A stretch of 15,482 nt of DNA from CALKMS01 sp036796755 (lineage in GTDB: Bacteria > Actinomycetota > Aquicultoria > SKW223 > CALKMS01): NCBI GenBank assembly GCA_036796755.1, contig DAIRCJ010000031.1:1-15482 (forward strand), given 5' to 3'. The position numbers and the translations under genes are program-made. The notes beneath the pieces were generated by a model. It saw nothing but the letters and a program-made list of their open reading frames with translations. It had not been told where the DNA came from and did not search any database. Shown piece after piece: positions 1 to 7,961 of the stretch. How positions within the stretch are numbered: position 1 is the stretch's first letter; each line of letters opens with the position of its first letter.

Positions 1-1031
1 ATTATGTTTTTTTCAACCGAGTTCAAAAGAGAAACGCAGGAATAAAGGGTGGTCGTTTTACCCGAACCGGTGGGGCCAGTAATAAAAATCGCCCCGTAAG
101 GTTTCAAAAGAGAAGACTTTAACCTTTTGAGGCCTACTTCGGAAAAACCCAGCTCTTCCAGCTTCATTAAAGCGCTACTTTTTTCCAGAAGCCTTAAAAC
201 AACTTTTTCGCCGTGAATTGTGGGAATGGTCGCCACCCGAAAATCAATGGGTTTCCCATCAATGATGAGGCTGAAACGACCATCCTGAGGAAGGCGCTTC
301 TCAGCAATGTCCATATTGGCCATAATTTTTAAGCGAGCCGTTAATCCCTGTTGAACTTTTTTTGGTGACTTTAAGATATCATGAAGCACACCATCTATTC
401 GGTACCTTATTCTCACTTCGCTTTCCTGAGGGTCAATATGAACATCAGCTGCGCGACTCCGAGCCGCCTCAGTTAAGATGTAGTTGGCTAACTTAACAAT
501 TGGAGCTTCTTCGTCCTCTTCTTCAACCTCTTCAACCAGAACTTGAGCTCCGCTATCTTCAGCTTCCCCCAGAGCTGACTCCATCATCTCTTCAACTTCT
601 CTATCCAGCTGGAAGTTTTGAGAAATCGCGTTCAAGACATCAGACTCGGTAGATACGACCAGTTTTATTTCATAGCCAGTGATAATCCGCAGATCGTCAA
701 CAGCAAAAACATTAGCCGGGTCGGCCATTGCTACCACTAACTTATTGTCTTCAATGTCAATCGGTATTAACTCGTAGCGACGAGCCATATCCTCAGGAAT
801 TAAAGCAACGGCCGCCGGGTTTATCTTATACTCAGAAAGCTTCAAATAAGGAAGATTAGTAGACTTGGCTATGGCTTTGGCAATATCCTCTTCGGTAGTA
901 TAACCTAATTCAACCAGAGCTTTGACCAGGCTCCGCCCGTTTTGAGACTCAATCGCCTCCTGGAGCTGCTCTTCCGTTATCAATCCCGATTCTAAAAGTA
1001 TTTTTCCCAGTCTTTTCTTAAGCCTGACCAT
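1..1031 (-). CDS. pilB: Type IV pilus assembly / type II secretion ATPase PilB (GspE family), C-terminus cut by window edge
   Basis: This hexameric cytoplasmic ATPase family powers pilus extension or type II secretion. About 343 codons are visible, starting at ATG 1031 and open to base 1. The start follows directly on the aroE stop and has a good Shine-Dalgarno sequence (AAAGGTGA, about 1036-1043). The N-terminal T2SSE_N/MshEN domain covers roughly residues 1-150. Residues 7-30 fit the published c-di-GMP-binding pattern: R7 L8 G9, L12 L13, G16 L17 I18, L23, I27, Q30. A second, degenerate copy lies at about 34-57. An acidic linker near residues 145-165 leads into the ATPase domain, with Walker A GPTGSGKT at residues 319-326 (bases 54-77). 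Walker B and the cysteine-rich C-terminal part lie outside the window. PilB is preferred over GspE because Gram-positive-type bacteria use it for type IV pili, but the two cannot be separated from this fragment. Confidence 0.92.
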   Translation of the reverse strand, partial: MVRLKKRLGKILLESGLITEEQLQEAIESQNGRSLVKALVELGYTTEEDIAKAIAKSTNLPYLKLSEYKINPAAVALIPEDMARRYELIPIDIEDNKLVVAMADPANVFAVDDLRIITGYEIKLVVSTESDVLNAISQNFQLDREVEEMMESALGEAEDSGAQVLVEEVEEEDEEAPIVKLANYILTEAARSRAADVHIDPQESEVRIRYRIDGVLHDILKSPKKVQQGLTARLKIMANMDIAEKRLPQDGRFSLIIDGKPIDFRVATIPTIHGEKVVLRLLEKSSALMKLEELGFSEVGLKRLKSSLLKPYGAIFITGPTGSGKTTTLYSCVSLLNSVEKNI

Positions 1032-1898
1032 TTAATCACCTTTCAAAGCAGCTTCAGCCGCCTCTTTAAGAAGGTTCAAATCAAGCTCACTTCCTTCCCA
1101 GACCTGAAAAGAACCTTGCGCCTGATGCAAAAGCATTGATAAACCATTCAGGCTTTTTCGCCCGGTATCCTTTGCCCACTTGATTAAAGGAGTCTCAGGC
1201 GGAGAGTAAATCATATCGTAAACCAGACTAGAAGTTGGTAAAGAACTGAGAGTTTCTCTGCTTAAGGGAATACTCTGACCATCCATTCCAACAGAAGTAG
1301 CGTTAACCAGAATATCAGCCTCGCTTAGATAAGGCTTTGCCTCATCAGAAAGCTCAAAAGCCCGGGCTTCAACTTGAGGGAAGCGGGAATGAAGTAAACT
1401 GATTAGCTTCTCACCTTTTTTTAGAGTTCTATTGAGCAAGATCACTTTTTTTACCCCCTCCATACCTAAACTTAAAATGGCTGAGCGAGCTGCTCCCCCA
1501 GCGCCAAGAACCACCACCGTCTTATCCTTAACTTCTTCCCCCGCCTCTTTCAAAGAATTAATAAAACCTCTTCCATCAGTATTATACCCCAACAAAGAGC
1601 CGTCTTGAAGATGAATAACATTTACCGCCTCTGCTATTTGAGCAAAAGCGGAAAGCTCATCAAGAAAAGGAAGCACCGATTCTTTATAAGGCATAGTAAC
1701 GTTTAAACCAACAAAGCCAAGTTCTTTGAAGCATTCCAAAAAAGAAGAAAGTTTATCCGGTGAAGCCAGAGGAAAGGCTAAGTAGCACCAGTTAAGTTTA
1801 AGCCTATCAAAAACATAATTAAAAATCGCCGGCGAAAGCGAATGGTCAACCGGGTATCCTAAAATACCGACTACTTTAGTTTTCGAGTTGATTATCAT
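1032..1898 (-). CDS. aroE: Shikimate dehydrogenase (NADP+)
   Basis: AroE reduces 3-dehydroshikimate to shikimate with NADPH in the cytoplasmic chorismate pathway. The frame can be read from TTG 1904, but ATG 1898 is preferred because AAAGGG (1905-1910) then sits six bases upstream. This gives 288 residues, normal for the family. Numbering from ATG 1898, the substrate-binding SLS is near residues 20-22, catalytic Lys72 lies in NVTMPYK and catalytic Asp108 lies in NTDGRGF. The glycine-rich nucleotide loop GAGGAA (132-137) and NRT followed by lysines (156-161) fit NADP specificity. The start overlaps the end of the upstream yqeG-family gene by 23 bases, and the stop touches the pilB start. The yqeG-aroE neighbourhood recalls Firmicutes. 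No other aromatic-pathway gene is in the window. Confidence 0.96.
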   Translation of the reverse strand: MIINSKTKVVGILGYPVDHSLSPAIFNYVFDRLKLNWCYLAFPLASPDKLSSFLECFKELGFVGLNVTMPYKESVLPFLDELSAFAQIAEAVNVIHLQDGSLLGYNTDGRGFINSLKEAGEEVKDKTVVVLGAGGAARSAILSLGMEGVKKVILLNRTLKKGEKLISLLHSRFPQVEARAFELSDEAKPYLSEADILVNATSVGMDGQSIPLSRETLSSLPTSSLVYDMIYSPPETPLIKWAKDTGRKSLNGLSMLLHQAQGSFQVWEGSELDLNLLKEAAEAALKGD

Positions 1899-2445
1899 AA
1901 GCAACCCTTTTTATATTATCGGTCAGGAGCGGTTGACTTTTAGGCTGATTCCGCGTCAAGATTTTTCTCTCCAGTAACCTTAAGAGGCGGGTGTGGACAA
2001 GTTCCCGGCCAGAAAGAGGTTTAACCAGAACCGTTAAAAGCCCGAGTCGGTTACCGCCAAAGACATCAGTAAAAATTTGGTCACCAACAACCGCCGCTCT
2101 AAAAGCGTCAACTTTAAGAATTGAGAGAGCTTTTAAAAAAGCTTTCTTTCGCGGCTTCCCGGCCGGAGCCACTAGAGGCAGACCAAGTTCATCAGCTACT
2201 TTTCTTACTCTCCCTTCCCAGTTGTTAGAAACAATGCAAAGAGAGAGGCCCTCTTTTTGGGCTTTTCTCAGCCAAGCCTTAACCTCTTCGCTCACCCCTT
2301 GCTGATTGCGAGGCACCAGAGTGTTATCTAGATCGATTAAAACCGCCTTTTTCCCAAGCTCTTTAAGCATCCCCGGCTCGATCTCTTTAAGGCTTTCAAA
2401 ATAAAAGTCGGGAAGAAGAAGCTTCTCGATTTTCTTCAAAGTCAT
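1876..2445 (-). CDS. yqeG: YqeG-family HAD phosphatase (subfamily IIIA)
   Basis: This 189-residue protein is a haloacid-dehalogenase-type phosphatase of the YqeG family, whose physiological substrate is not established. HAD motif I is DLDNT (residues 38-42; nucleophile Asp38, acid/base Asp40), motif II is SNN (73-75), the motif III lysine lies in GKPRK (96-100), and motif IV is GDQIFTD (121-127). The hydrophobic N-terminal stretch with LLPDFYF is characteristic of YqeG proteins. The last 25 or so residues, after about 163, form a polar tail that may be lineage-specific. It lies 38 bases after mltG and overlaps aroE. No convincing Shine-Dalgarno precedes ATG 2445, and an extended -10-like box lies only eight bases upstream. 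Family assignment is strong; biochemical function is not known. Confidence 0.88.
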   Translation of the reverse strand: MTLKKIEKLLLPDFYFESLKEIEPGMLKELGKKAVLIDLDNTLVPRNQQGVSEEVKAWLRKAQKEGLSLCIVSNNWEGRVRKVADELGLPLVAPAGKPRKKAFLKALSILKVDAFRAAVVGDQIFTDVFGGNRLGLLTVLVKPLSGRELVHTRLLRLLERKILTRNQPKSQPLLTDNIKRVAYDNQLEN

Positions 2446-2453
2446 ATTGTCTT

Positions 2454-2462
2454 ATTATATCA
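2454..2462 (-). promoter_or_regulatory. Candidate extended -10 promoter element upstream of the yqeG-family gene
   Basis: On the minus strand the mltG-yqeG gap contains TGATATAAT, which matches the extended -10 consensus TGnTATAAT. No -35 hexamer is recognisable at 16-18 bases. The box ends eight bases before ATG 2445, so a transcript from here would be leaderless or nearly so, consistent with the missing Shine-Dalgarno. The gap is A+T-rich, so a chance match is possible. Confidence 0.28.
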
Positions 2463-2483
2463 TATTTTCCAAGTCCCAGGCTT

Positions 2484-3488
2484 TTACCATCTTTTTTTTG
2501 CTTCTTCTTTTGCCTTTAAAAACTCAGCTTCCGTCCGGGTAAAAATATGGCGGCCAGTTTTCGGATCGGATAACACATAGTAGAGGTAATCCACTGGCGC
2601 CGGCTCGAGAGCAGCCTTTAAAGAGTCAAGCCCGGGATTACATATTGGACCAGGAGGCAATCCAGGATAAAGATAAGTGTTGTAAGGCGAATTCACCATT
2701 GTGTCCCGCTGGAAAAGGCGCTTTTTATGATAACCCAGAGCGTAAAGAACGGTAGCATCAATTTGCAAGCGCATTCCCCTGCTTAACCGATTATAAATCA
2801 CAGCTGAAATTAAGCGGCGTTCACCTGGTAGTTTGGCTTCCTTTTCAATCATTGACGCAATTGTAACCAGTTTATGAAGGGTTAAACCCCGATTTGAAAG
2901 TCTGTTTAAATCCAACTTTTTTAACTCCTTAGCAAACTGGTCAAGCATCAACTTGACAACTTCTTTAGCCTCCGAACCCTCCCATACAAGATAGGTTTTG
3001 GGAAAAAGATAGCCTTCGAGACTTGGTGTAAAGTTGGTATCCAGAAAAGAGTGCGAAAAGTTCCTGGCACCCGTCAAGCCAAGGCTCAAAAAGTCTCTTC
3101 TGGAAATCTTTGCTTCCTTAGCCATCCTCTCAGCTATCTGGGAAACAGTAAAGCCTTCGGGAATTACTACCTTATAAAGACCTTTTTCTGGCCTTGAAGT
3201 TAAAACTTTTAAAGCTTGTCGATAATCCATACTGGTCTTGAGCTGGTAACGGCCGGCTTGAATCCTGCGGTCAACCCGATAATTCTTAGCTAAATAGCGA
3301 AAATACCAACCGTTTTTAACCACTCCCTTTTCGACCAGTAAATCAGTTAAATCAAGAAAAGATTCACCGGGTTCAATCACTATCCTAACCGGATGACTTT
3401 TTTCCCAAGGAAGAGGGAAAACCAAAGCATAGCCAATGAAAAAAAACAGAATGATGAGAAGAAGAAAAAAAATAAAGGCTTTTTTCAT
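2484..3488 (-). CDS. mltG: Endolytic murein transglycosylase MltG (YceG-like)
   Basis: MltG is a membrane-anchored lytic transglycosylase that cuts nascent glycan strands and is proposed to terminate peptidoglycan polymerisation. The 334-residue protein has a lysine start followed by one strong membrane segment (residues 4-24), giving a short cytoplasmic end and an extracytoplasmic body. A LysM-like region (about 35-100) precedes the catalytic YceG domain. Family signatures are LEGYLFP (157-163) and ASMIEKEA (211-218), where the glutamate corresponding to the E. coli catalytic residue is most likely Glu215. MRLQIDATVLYALG (239-252), SPYNTY (267-272) and the GLPPGPICNPG stretch (276-286) are also conserved. 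It follows ruvX by nine bases, matching the widespread alaS-ruvX-mltG order. The C-terminus is rich in lysine and arginine. Confidence 0.95.
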   Translation of the reverse strand: MKKAFIFFLLLIILFFFIGYALVFPLPWEKSHPVRIVIEPGESFLDLTDLLVEKGVVKNGWYFRYLAKNYRVDRRIQAGRYQLKTSMDYRQALKVLTSRPEKGLYKVVIPEGFTVSQIAERMAKEAKISRRDFLSLGLTGARNFSHSFLDTNFTPSLEGYLFPKTYLVWEGSEAKEVVKLMLDQFAKELKKLDLNRLSNRGLTLHKLVTIASMIEKEAKLPGERRLISAVIYNRLSRGMRLQIDATVLYALGYHKKRLFQRDTMVNSPYNTYLYPGLPPGPICNPGLDSLKAALEPAPVDYLYYVLSDPKTGRHIFTRTEAEFLKAKEEAKKRW

Positions 3489-3497
3489 CTGTCTAAA

Positions 3498-3917
3498 TCA
3501 TTCCTTATTTCGCAGATAATCAAAATAACTCTGAAGAATAAAAGCAGCTGAAAGGGCATCAAGGTGGCTTTTCTGCCGGCTAATTCTTTTTTTCCCCTGG
3601 CTTTTAAGAGATTTTAGCGCCAGTTGAGTAGTCAAGCGCTCGTCCCAGAGAACCAGAGGAATATCCTTTAAAGACTTTTTGAGGTCTTGATAAAAAGCCA
3701 AGACTTTTCTGGTTTGCTCTGTTGGTTTTCCGGAAAGACCCAGAGGGTAACCAATGATAACTTCTTCGACTTTTCTCTCCTTCATTATTTTTTTAAGTTC
3801 CTCAATTTCTTTATCTCCTCGCACAATAAATTTCAGTTCACTTACCAGACCCGAGGCAGGGTCACCCAAAGCTAAACCAATTCTTTTTTCTCCAACATCC
3901 AGAGCTAATCGCTTCAT
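3498..3917 (-). CDS. ruvX: RuvX/YqgF-family RNase H-like nuclease (putative pre-16S rRNA nuclease / Holliday junction resolvase)
   Basis: The 139-residue protein has the usual length and the RNase H-like fold motifs of YqgF: ALDVGEKRIGLALGD with Asp7, IIGYPLG (54-60), WDERLTT (91-97, Glu93) and an acidic Asp120 in HLDALSAAFILQ. These carboxylates are the expected metal ligands. E. coli YqgF takes part in maturation of the 16S rRNA 5' end, and other members cut branched DNA; which applies here cannot be told. ATG 3917 overlaps the alaS stop in an ATGA junction, implying translational coupling. The mltG gene follows nine bases downstream. Confidence 0.93.
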   Translation of the reverse strand: MKRLALDVGEKRIGLALGDPASGLVSELKFIVRGDKEIEELKKIMKERKVEEVIIGYPLGLSGKPTEQTRKVLAFYQDLKKSLKDIPLVLWDERLTTQLALKSLKSQGKKRISRQKSHLDALSAAFILQSYFDYLRNKE

Positions 3918-6535
3918 CGGCCCGAAGAAATTAAAAAACTCCGGATTAGCTCTTTCCCTTGAGCTAAAACCCTTTCTAAGTTCTCAACTCCCGAGCCTCC
4001 GCCCTGAGCCAGGTCCTTTCGGCCTCCACCCTTACCTTTAAGTTCAAAAGACAATCTTTTAACAAGTTCGCTAGAGTCAAACCCAAGCTCGACCCCTTCT
4101 GGTCGGGAAGCTGCCAGAAGAAGCGCCCTTCCCCTGTTTTCCATACCCAAAAGAACAATCAGAGCCTCTTTTCTAAGTAAGTCAGCTAACTCTCTTAAAT
4201 CTTCAATCTTTTCAACCTTTACTTTAGCCACTACCAATTTGTGATGGCCAATTTTATCGGCCTTATTTAAAAGTTCCTGGGAAAGCTCAAGCAAACTTAT
4301 TTTCCGCTGCTTATCAATTTCCTTCACCAACCTCTTGTTCTTTTCTATAAGTTCCAGAATTGACTCCTCTAAATGTGATTCCTCCGTTTGAAGAAGCAGA
4401 GTCAATCGGGAAATTAATCTTCTCTTTTTTTTAAAATCCTCGTAAGAAAGAAAACCGGCCGCAGCCTCTATACGGCGGAGATTAGCTCCGATGCTTGTTT
4501 CCTGCCTAATTTGAAAAAGTCCGATTTCGCCAGTGCGAAAAACATGGGTGCCCCCGCAAAGCTCTTTGCTAAAGTTGCCGATTTCCAGAACCCTAACAAA
4601 CTCCCCGTATTTCTCGCCAAACAAGGCAATAGCCCCAATCTCCCGAGCATGTTCAAGAGTAGTCAGATAAGGCTTAACCGGATGGTTCTCTAGTATTTTT
4701 TTGTTTACCAGAAACTCAATTTTTTCCTTTTCTTCCGGCTTAAGAGGCTGGAAATAAGTAAAGTCAAAACGAAGACCTTCAGGTCCCACATAAGAACCAG
4801 CCTGCCGCACTTCTTCACCTAAAACTCTTCTTAGGGCCCAGTGGAGAAGGTGGGTAGAAGTGTGGTGGCGAGCAGTGCTCAAGCGTCGCTCCCGGTCAAT
4901 TTTGGCCTCGACTTTTACTCCGGAAATCAAAGTTCCCGCTTTAACTTTCCCTCGATGGACGATGATCTTTTCCAGAACTTCCTGGGTATCGTAAACCTCA
5001 AAACTTCCTCCCTCAAAAAATATTAATCCCCTGTCGCCTACCTGTCCTCCTTTTTCGGGATAAAAAGGTGTTCGCTCCAGAATTACTTCCCCTTCTTCCC
5101 CTTCCTTAAGCTCGCTTACTCTCTCACCCTTTTTAACCAGAGCAACCACGGTGCTTTCAGCTGAAAAATCTTTATAACCCAGAAACTCAGTTTCCTGAAT
5201 TGATTCTTTAATCCTCTGGTAGGTTTCCTTATCAAAATAAAACCCTCGGGCGCTCCAGAAAGCTCGAGATTTTTCCTTCTGCTTTTCCATAAACTGCCTG
5301 AAGCCCTCTTCGTCAATCTGAAAGCCTTTCTCAGCAGCTATCTCTCGGGTAAGCTCCACTGGAAAACCGTAAGTGTCGTAGAGGCGAAAAACAACTTCCC
5401 CAGGCAGCAAGGATTTCCCGGAAAGAGAAGCAAGAGTTTCCTCTAAAATTTCAACTCCTCTTTCCATCGTCTCATAAAACCTTTTTTCTTCCGCCTCCAG
5501 AACGCTGCGAATAAAATCTTTCTCCTGTCTAATTTCCGGGTAAACTGAGCCCAGATTTTCAACAGTTGCTTCAGCCACTAAAGAAAGAGCCGGTATTTGA
5601 GCTCCAATCAGGTAGGAATGGCGAACAGCCCGCCTCAGCAAGCGGCGAACCACATAACCCCGGCCTTCATTGGAAGGTAAGACGCCTTCGCTCAATAAAA
5701 AAGTCAAAGCTCGAGCGTGATCAGCAATTATCCTCTGAGACTTCTCTGTTAGGCTGGAGGTTTGAGAGGTAAGAGACTCAACTGCTTTCATCACAGGTTC
5801 AAACAGGTCAGTCTCAAAAACTGACTCCTTTTCCTGGAGCAAGAGAGCCGCTCTTTCAAGACCCATTCCGGTATCAATGTTTTTTTTCGGCAAAGGAACA
5901 CACCGGCCGCTTTCATCCCGCTCCAGGGCCATAAAGACTAAATTCCAGAGCTCAAAGTAACGATCACAGTCGCATCCAACAGCACAGTCCGGACGACCGC
6001 AACCGTATTTTTCTCCGCGGTCATAAATGATCTCCGAACAAGGACCACAAGGACCGGTTGGGCCGGCTGCCCAAAAGTTGTCTTCTTCACCGAGACGAAC
6101 AATTCTTTCCGGTGGAAGCCCGATTTTTTCTTGCCAGACAAAAGCAGCCTCGTCATCGTCTTGAAAAACTGTTACCCAAAGGTTTTCCGTTTTAATCCCA
6201 AACACCTCTGTAACCAGCTCCCAAGCCCACTCAATCGCCTCTTCTTTAAAATAATCACCAAAGGAAAAGTTACCTAACATTTCAAAAAAAGTCAGATGCC
6301 GAATGGTTTCTCCCACCCTGTCAATATCAGTGGTTCTTACGCATTTCTGGCAGGTAGTTATGCGAGAGTAAGGAGCTTTAGCTTTGCCCAGAAAATAGGG
6401 CTTAAACTGAACCATACCGGCCGAGGTAAAAAGCAAAGTGGGGTCTTCGGGAATTAAGGAAGAGCTTTTTAAGACCTGATGACCTTTAGCTTGAAAAAAC
6501 TTAAGAAATTTTTCTCTTATTTCTCGGCTTTCCAC
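3914..6535 (-). CDS. alaS: Alanyl-tRNA synthetase
   Basis: AlaRS charges tRNA-Ala in the cytoplasm and edits mischarged Ser and Gly. The product is 873 residues, close to the 876 of E. coli. The start is GTG 6535 with Shine-Dalgarno GGGTGAG at 6541-6547. Domains run in the usual order: class II catalytic core (about 1-240), tRNA-recognition helices (about 240-460), editing domain with zinc-type HxxxH (His558, His562) and Cys660/His664 in CGGTH, a coiled-coil linker (about 700-755), and the C-Ala domain with its glycine-rich KGKGGGRKDLAQGGG region near 835-850. A Cys-rich segment at about residues 160-190, typical of many Gram-positive AlaRS proteins, is present. The start overlaps the preceding AI-2E-family gene by 35 bases, and the stop overlaps ruvX by four. 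All key residues look intact. No T-box was seen in the 229-base leader region before the operon. Confidence 0.98.
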   Translation of the reverse strand: MESREIREKFLKFFQAKGHQVLKSSSLIPEDPTLLFTSAGMVQFKPYFLGKAKAPYSRITTCQKCVRTTDIDRVGETIRHLTFFEMLGNFSFGDYFKEEAIEWAWELVTEVFGIKTENLWVTVFQDDDEAAFVWQEKIGLPPERIVRLGEEDNFWAAGPTGPCGPCSEIIYDRGEKYGCGRPDCAVGCDCDRYFELWNLVFMALERDESGRCVPLPKKNIDTGMGLERAALLLQEKESVFETDLFEPVMKAVESLTSQTSSLTEKSQRIIADHARALTFLLSEGVLPSNEGRGYVVRRLLRRAVRHSYLIGAQIPALSLVAEATVENLGSVYPEIRQEKDFIRSVLEAEEKRFYETMERGVEILEETLASLSGKSLLPGEVVFRLYDTYGFPVELTREIAAEKGFQIDEEGFRQFMEKQKEKSRAFWSARGFYFDKETYQRIKESIQETEFLGYKDFSAESTVVALVKKGERVSELKEGEEGEVILERTPFYPEKGGQVGDRGLIFFEGGSFEVYDTQEVLEKIIVHRGKVKAGTLISGVKVEAKIDRERRLSTARHHTSTHLLHWALRRVLGEEVRQAGSYVGPEGLRFDFTYFQPLKPEEKEKIEFLVNKKILENHPVKPYLTTLEHAREIGAIALFGEKYGEFVRVLEIGNFSKELCGGTHVFRTGEIGLFQIRQETSIGANLRRIEAAAGFLSYEDFKKKRRLISRLTLLLQTEESHLEESILELIEKNKRLVKEIDKQRKISLLELSQELLNKADKIGHHKLVVAKVKVEKIEDLRELADLLRKEALIVLLGMENRGRALLLAASRPEGVELGFDSSELVKRLSFELKGKGGGRKDLAQGGGSGVENLERVLAQGKELIRSFLISSGR

Positions 6536-7628
6536 TTTTTCTCACCCTGGTCTCGGCTTTAATTTGGCCCCTTTCCTCTAAAAAATAATAGACCACTGCT
6601 TTCAAAGCCGCCGCTAAGGGGATAGAAAGCAGCATTCCCATTGCCCCCCAGAAAAGTCCGCCCGACAGAAGAGAAAAGACGATCAAGACCGGATGGAGCC
6701 TCACCTGGTAGCTCATAATATTTGGCGAGATAAACAAACTATCCAGTTGCTGAACAACAAGCATGGCCACCACCGCCCACAAAGCTAACCAGGGGGATTT
6801 AAAAAGAGCCACCAAACCAGCTAAAATGGCTCCAGCCAGGGGACCAAAATAAGGGATTACATTTAAAACTCCACTGACCAAACCAATAAGCAAAGCATAA
6901 TCAACCCCTAAAATCAAAAGGGCCAGGGTAGTGAGAACACCAACCGAAAGAGATACCAGGGCCTGACCAATAATAAACCCTCTAACCACAGCGGAAACCC
7001 GGGAAAGCAAAGCTTTTCCCTCCGGACGCCAGTTTAGAGGAAGAAGCTCATAAAGAGTTTCTTTAATCGCCTCGTAGTCCTTTAAGAGAAAAAAACCAAG
7101 GACAAAAGAGAGAATAAAGTAAAAAATATTGGTAAAAAAGGAAGAAACCACATTTACCCCTAAAGAAGGCAGGCTCGAAGCAAAGCGAACTAAAAAATCG
7201 CGGAAACTATCAACCGCCTGACTGAGAGCTTTATCAAACCAGGAAGGAAACTCAAGCTTAGAGTATCTTGCCTGAAAATAACTTATCTCCCGGGAAACCC
7301 GATTGAAATAAGCGGGAAAGTTGCGACCTAACTCATAGAGCTGACTGGCAATCAAAGGAACAAAATAAACAAAAAGCAGAGAAAGCAGAACAAAAAAGGA
7401 CAGGTAAACAAGGATGATGCTCAAAATCCTGGGCAAACCTCGCTTCTCCAGAAAAATAACCCCGGGGCGAAAAAGATAAACCAAGGCCACTGCTATAACA
7501 AAAGGGGTAAGGATGGGCTTAAGTAAGTTAAAAAAATAGACAATAGAGAGAAAAAGCAAGAGGAGACCAATCAGACTCCAGATTAGATAAGCCATTTTCT
7601 GATATTTAATTTTTTCTCTATCTTCCAT
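6501..7628 (-). CDS. AI-2E-family (YdiK/PerM-like) multi-pass membrane transporter
   Basis: This 375-residue integral membrane protein fits the AI-2E transporter family. Hydrophobic segments lie near residues 13-33, 39-55, 68-93, 160-182, 215-240, 244-270, 282-295 and 312-345, with the expected hydrophilic domain (about 95-158) after the third segment. The family signature NVIPYFGP is at 256-263, and LHP lies near 311-313. Members include autoinducer-2 exporters and sodium/proton antiporters, so the substrate cannot be read from sequence. ATG 7628 is preceded by GAGGT at five-base spacing. The protein ends in a strongly basic tail encoded partly in the 35-base overlap with alaS. It sits between a YtxH-like gene and alaS. 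Confidence 0.88.
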   Translation of the reverse strand: MEDREKIKYQKMAYLIWSLIGLLLLFLSIVYFFNLLKPILTPFVIAVALVYLFRPGVIFLEKRGLPRILSIILVYLSFFVLLSLLFVYFVPLIASQLYELGRNFPAYFNRVSREISYFQARYSKLEFPSWFDKALSQAVDSFRDFLVRFASSLPSLGVNVVSSFFTNIFYFILSFVLGFFLLKDYEAIKETLYELLPLNWRPEGKALLSRVSAVVRGFIIGQALVSLSVGVLTTLALLILGVDYALLIGLVSGVLNVIPYFGPLAGAILAGLVALFKSPWLALWAVVAMLVVQQLDSLFISPNIMSYQVRLHPVLIVFSLLSGGLFWGAMGMLLSIPLAAALKAVVYYFLEERGQIKAETRVRKSGKPRNKRKIS

Positions 7629-7698
7629 CAGAACCTCAAATTATAAGTGAAGAAAGGTTATCATAAATAAAAATAGAGTTAAATAGGGAAAAGCGGCT

Positions 7699-7959
7699 TT
7701 AAGTTTTCTGGTAGTTCGTTTTCGAAAACTCAACTTTTTGCTTGAGCTCGGCTTCTCTTTTTCTGGCTTCCTCCAGCCCCACCTGAACGGCCAGTAAAAG
7801 CTTCTCGCCAAGGTCATCAAGGCTGCGACGGGTAAAAACTAAACCTTTCTCGGCCAGCTTGAGGCAGGACTGGTAAACTTTGCTCCTCAGACGGGGATCA
7901 AGAGCAAACCAGACAGATAAGCCAACCGCTAAACCGAAAAAAATTCGGCTCTTTTTCAT
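7699..7959 (-). CDS. Small membrane-anchored YtxH-like protein
   Basis: This short protein has a positively charged N-terminus, one hydrophobic segment at about residues 6-20 and a charged helical remainder rich in Lys and Glu. That layout, and its place directly after a DUF948 gene, resembles YtxH-like envelope proteins of Gram-positive bacteria; similarity at the residue level is weak. The frame extends to TTG 7965, which would overlap the DUF948 stop by four bases, but no Shine-Dalgarno is spaced for it. ATG 7959, with GGGG about six bases upstream, is preferred and gives 86 residues. A 70-base A+T-rich gap separates it from the AI-2E gene. Function is unknown; a structural or stress-related envelope role is inference. 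Confidence 0.7.
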   Translation of the reverse strand: MKKSRIFFGLAVGLSVWFALDPRLRSKVYQSCLKLAEKGLVFTRRSLDDLGEKLLLAVQVGLEEARKREAELKQKVEFSKTNYQKT

Positions 7960-7961
7960 TT

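Noticed and set aside
1902..1904. TTG as the aroE start
   Set aside because: ATG two codons downstream (1898) has a well-spaced AAAGGG, while TTG would directly abut that sequence.
1991..2305. Plus-strand frame of 104 codons opposite the yqeG-family gene
   Set aside because: It is a shadow of a gene with intact HAD motifs and has no recognisable features or ribosome-binding site.
7640..7645. TATAAT box upstream of the AI-2E gene as a promoter
   Set aside because: No -35 match at 16-18 bases, and transcription from it would start inside or after the gene's own Shine-Dalgarno (7631-7637).
7691..7701. Small palindrome AAAGCCGCTTT after the YtxH-like gene as a terminator
   Set aside because: Only four pairs with a three-base loop and no T-run follows.
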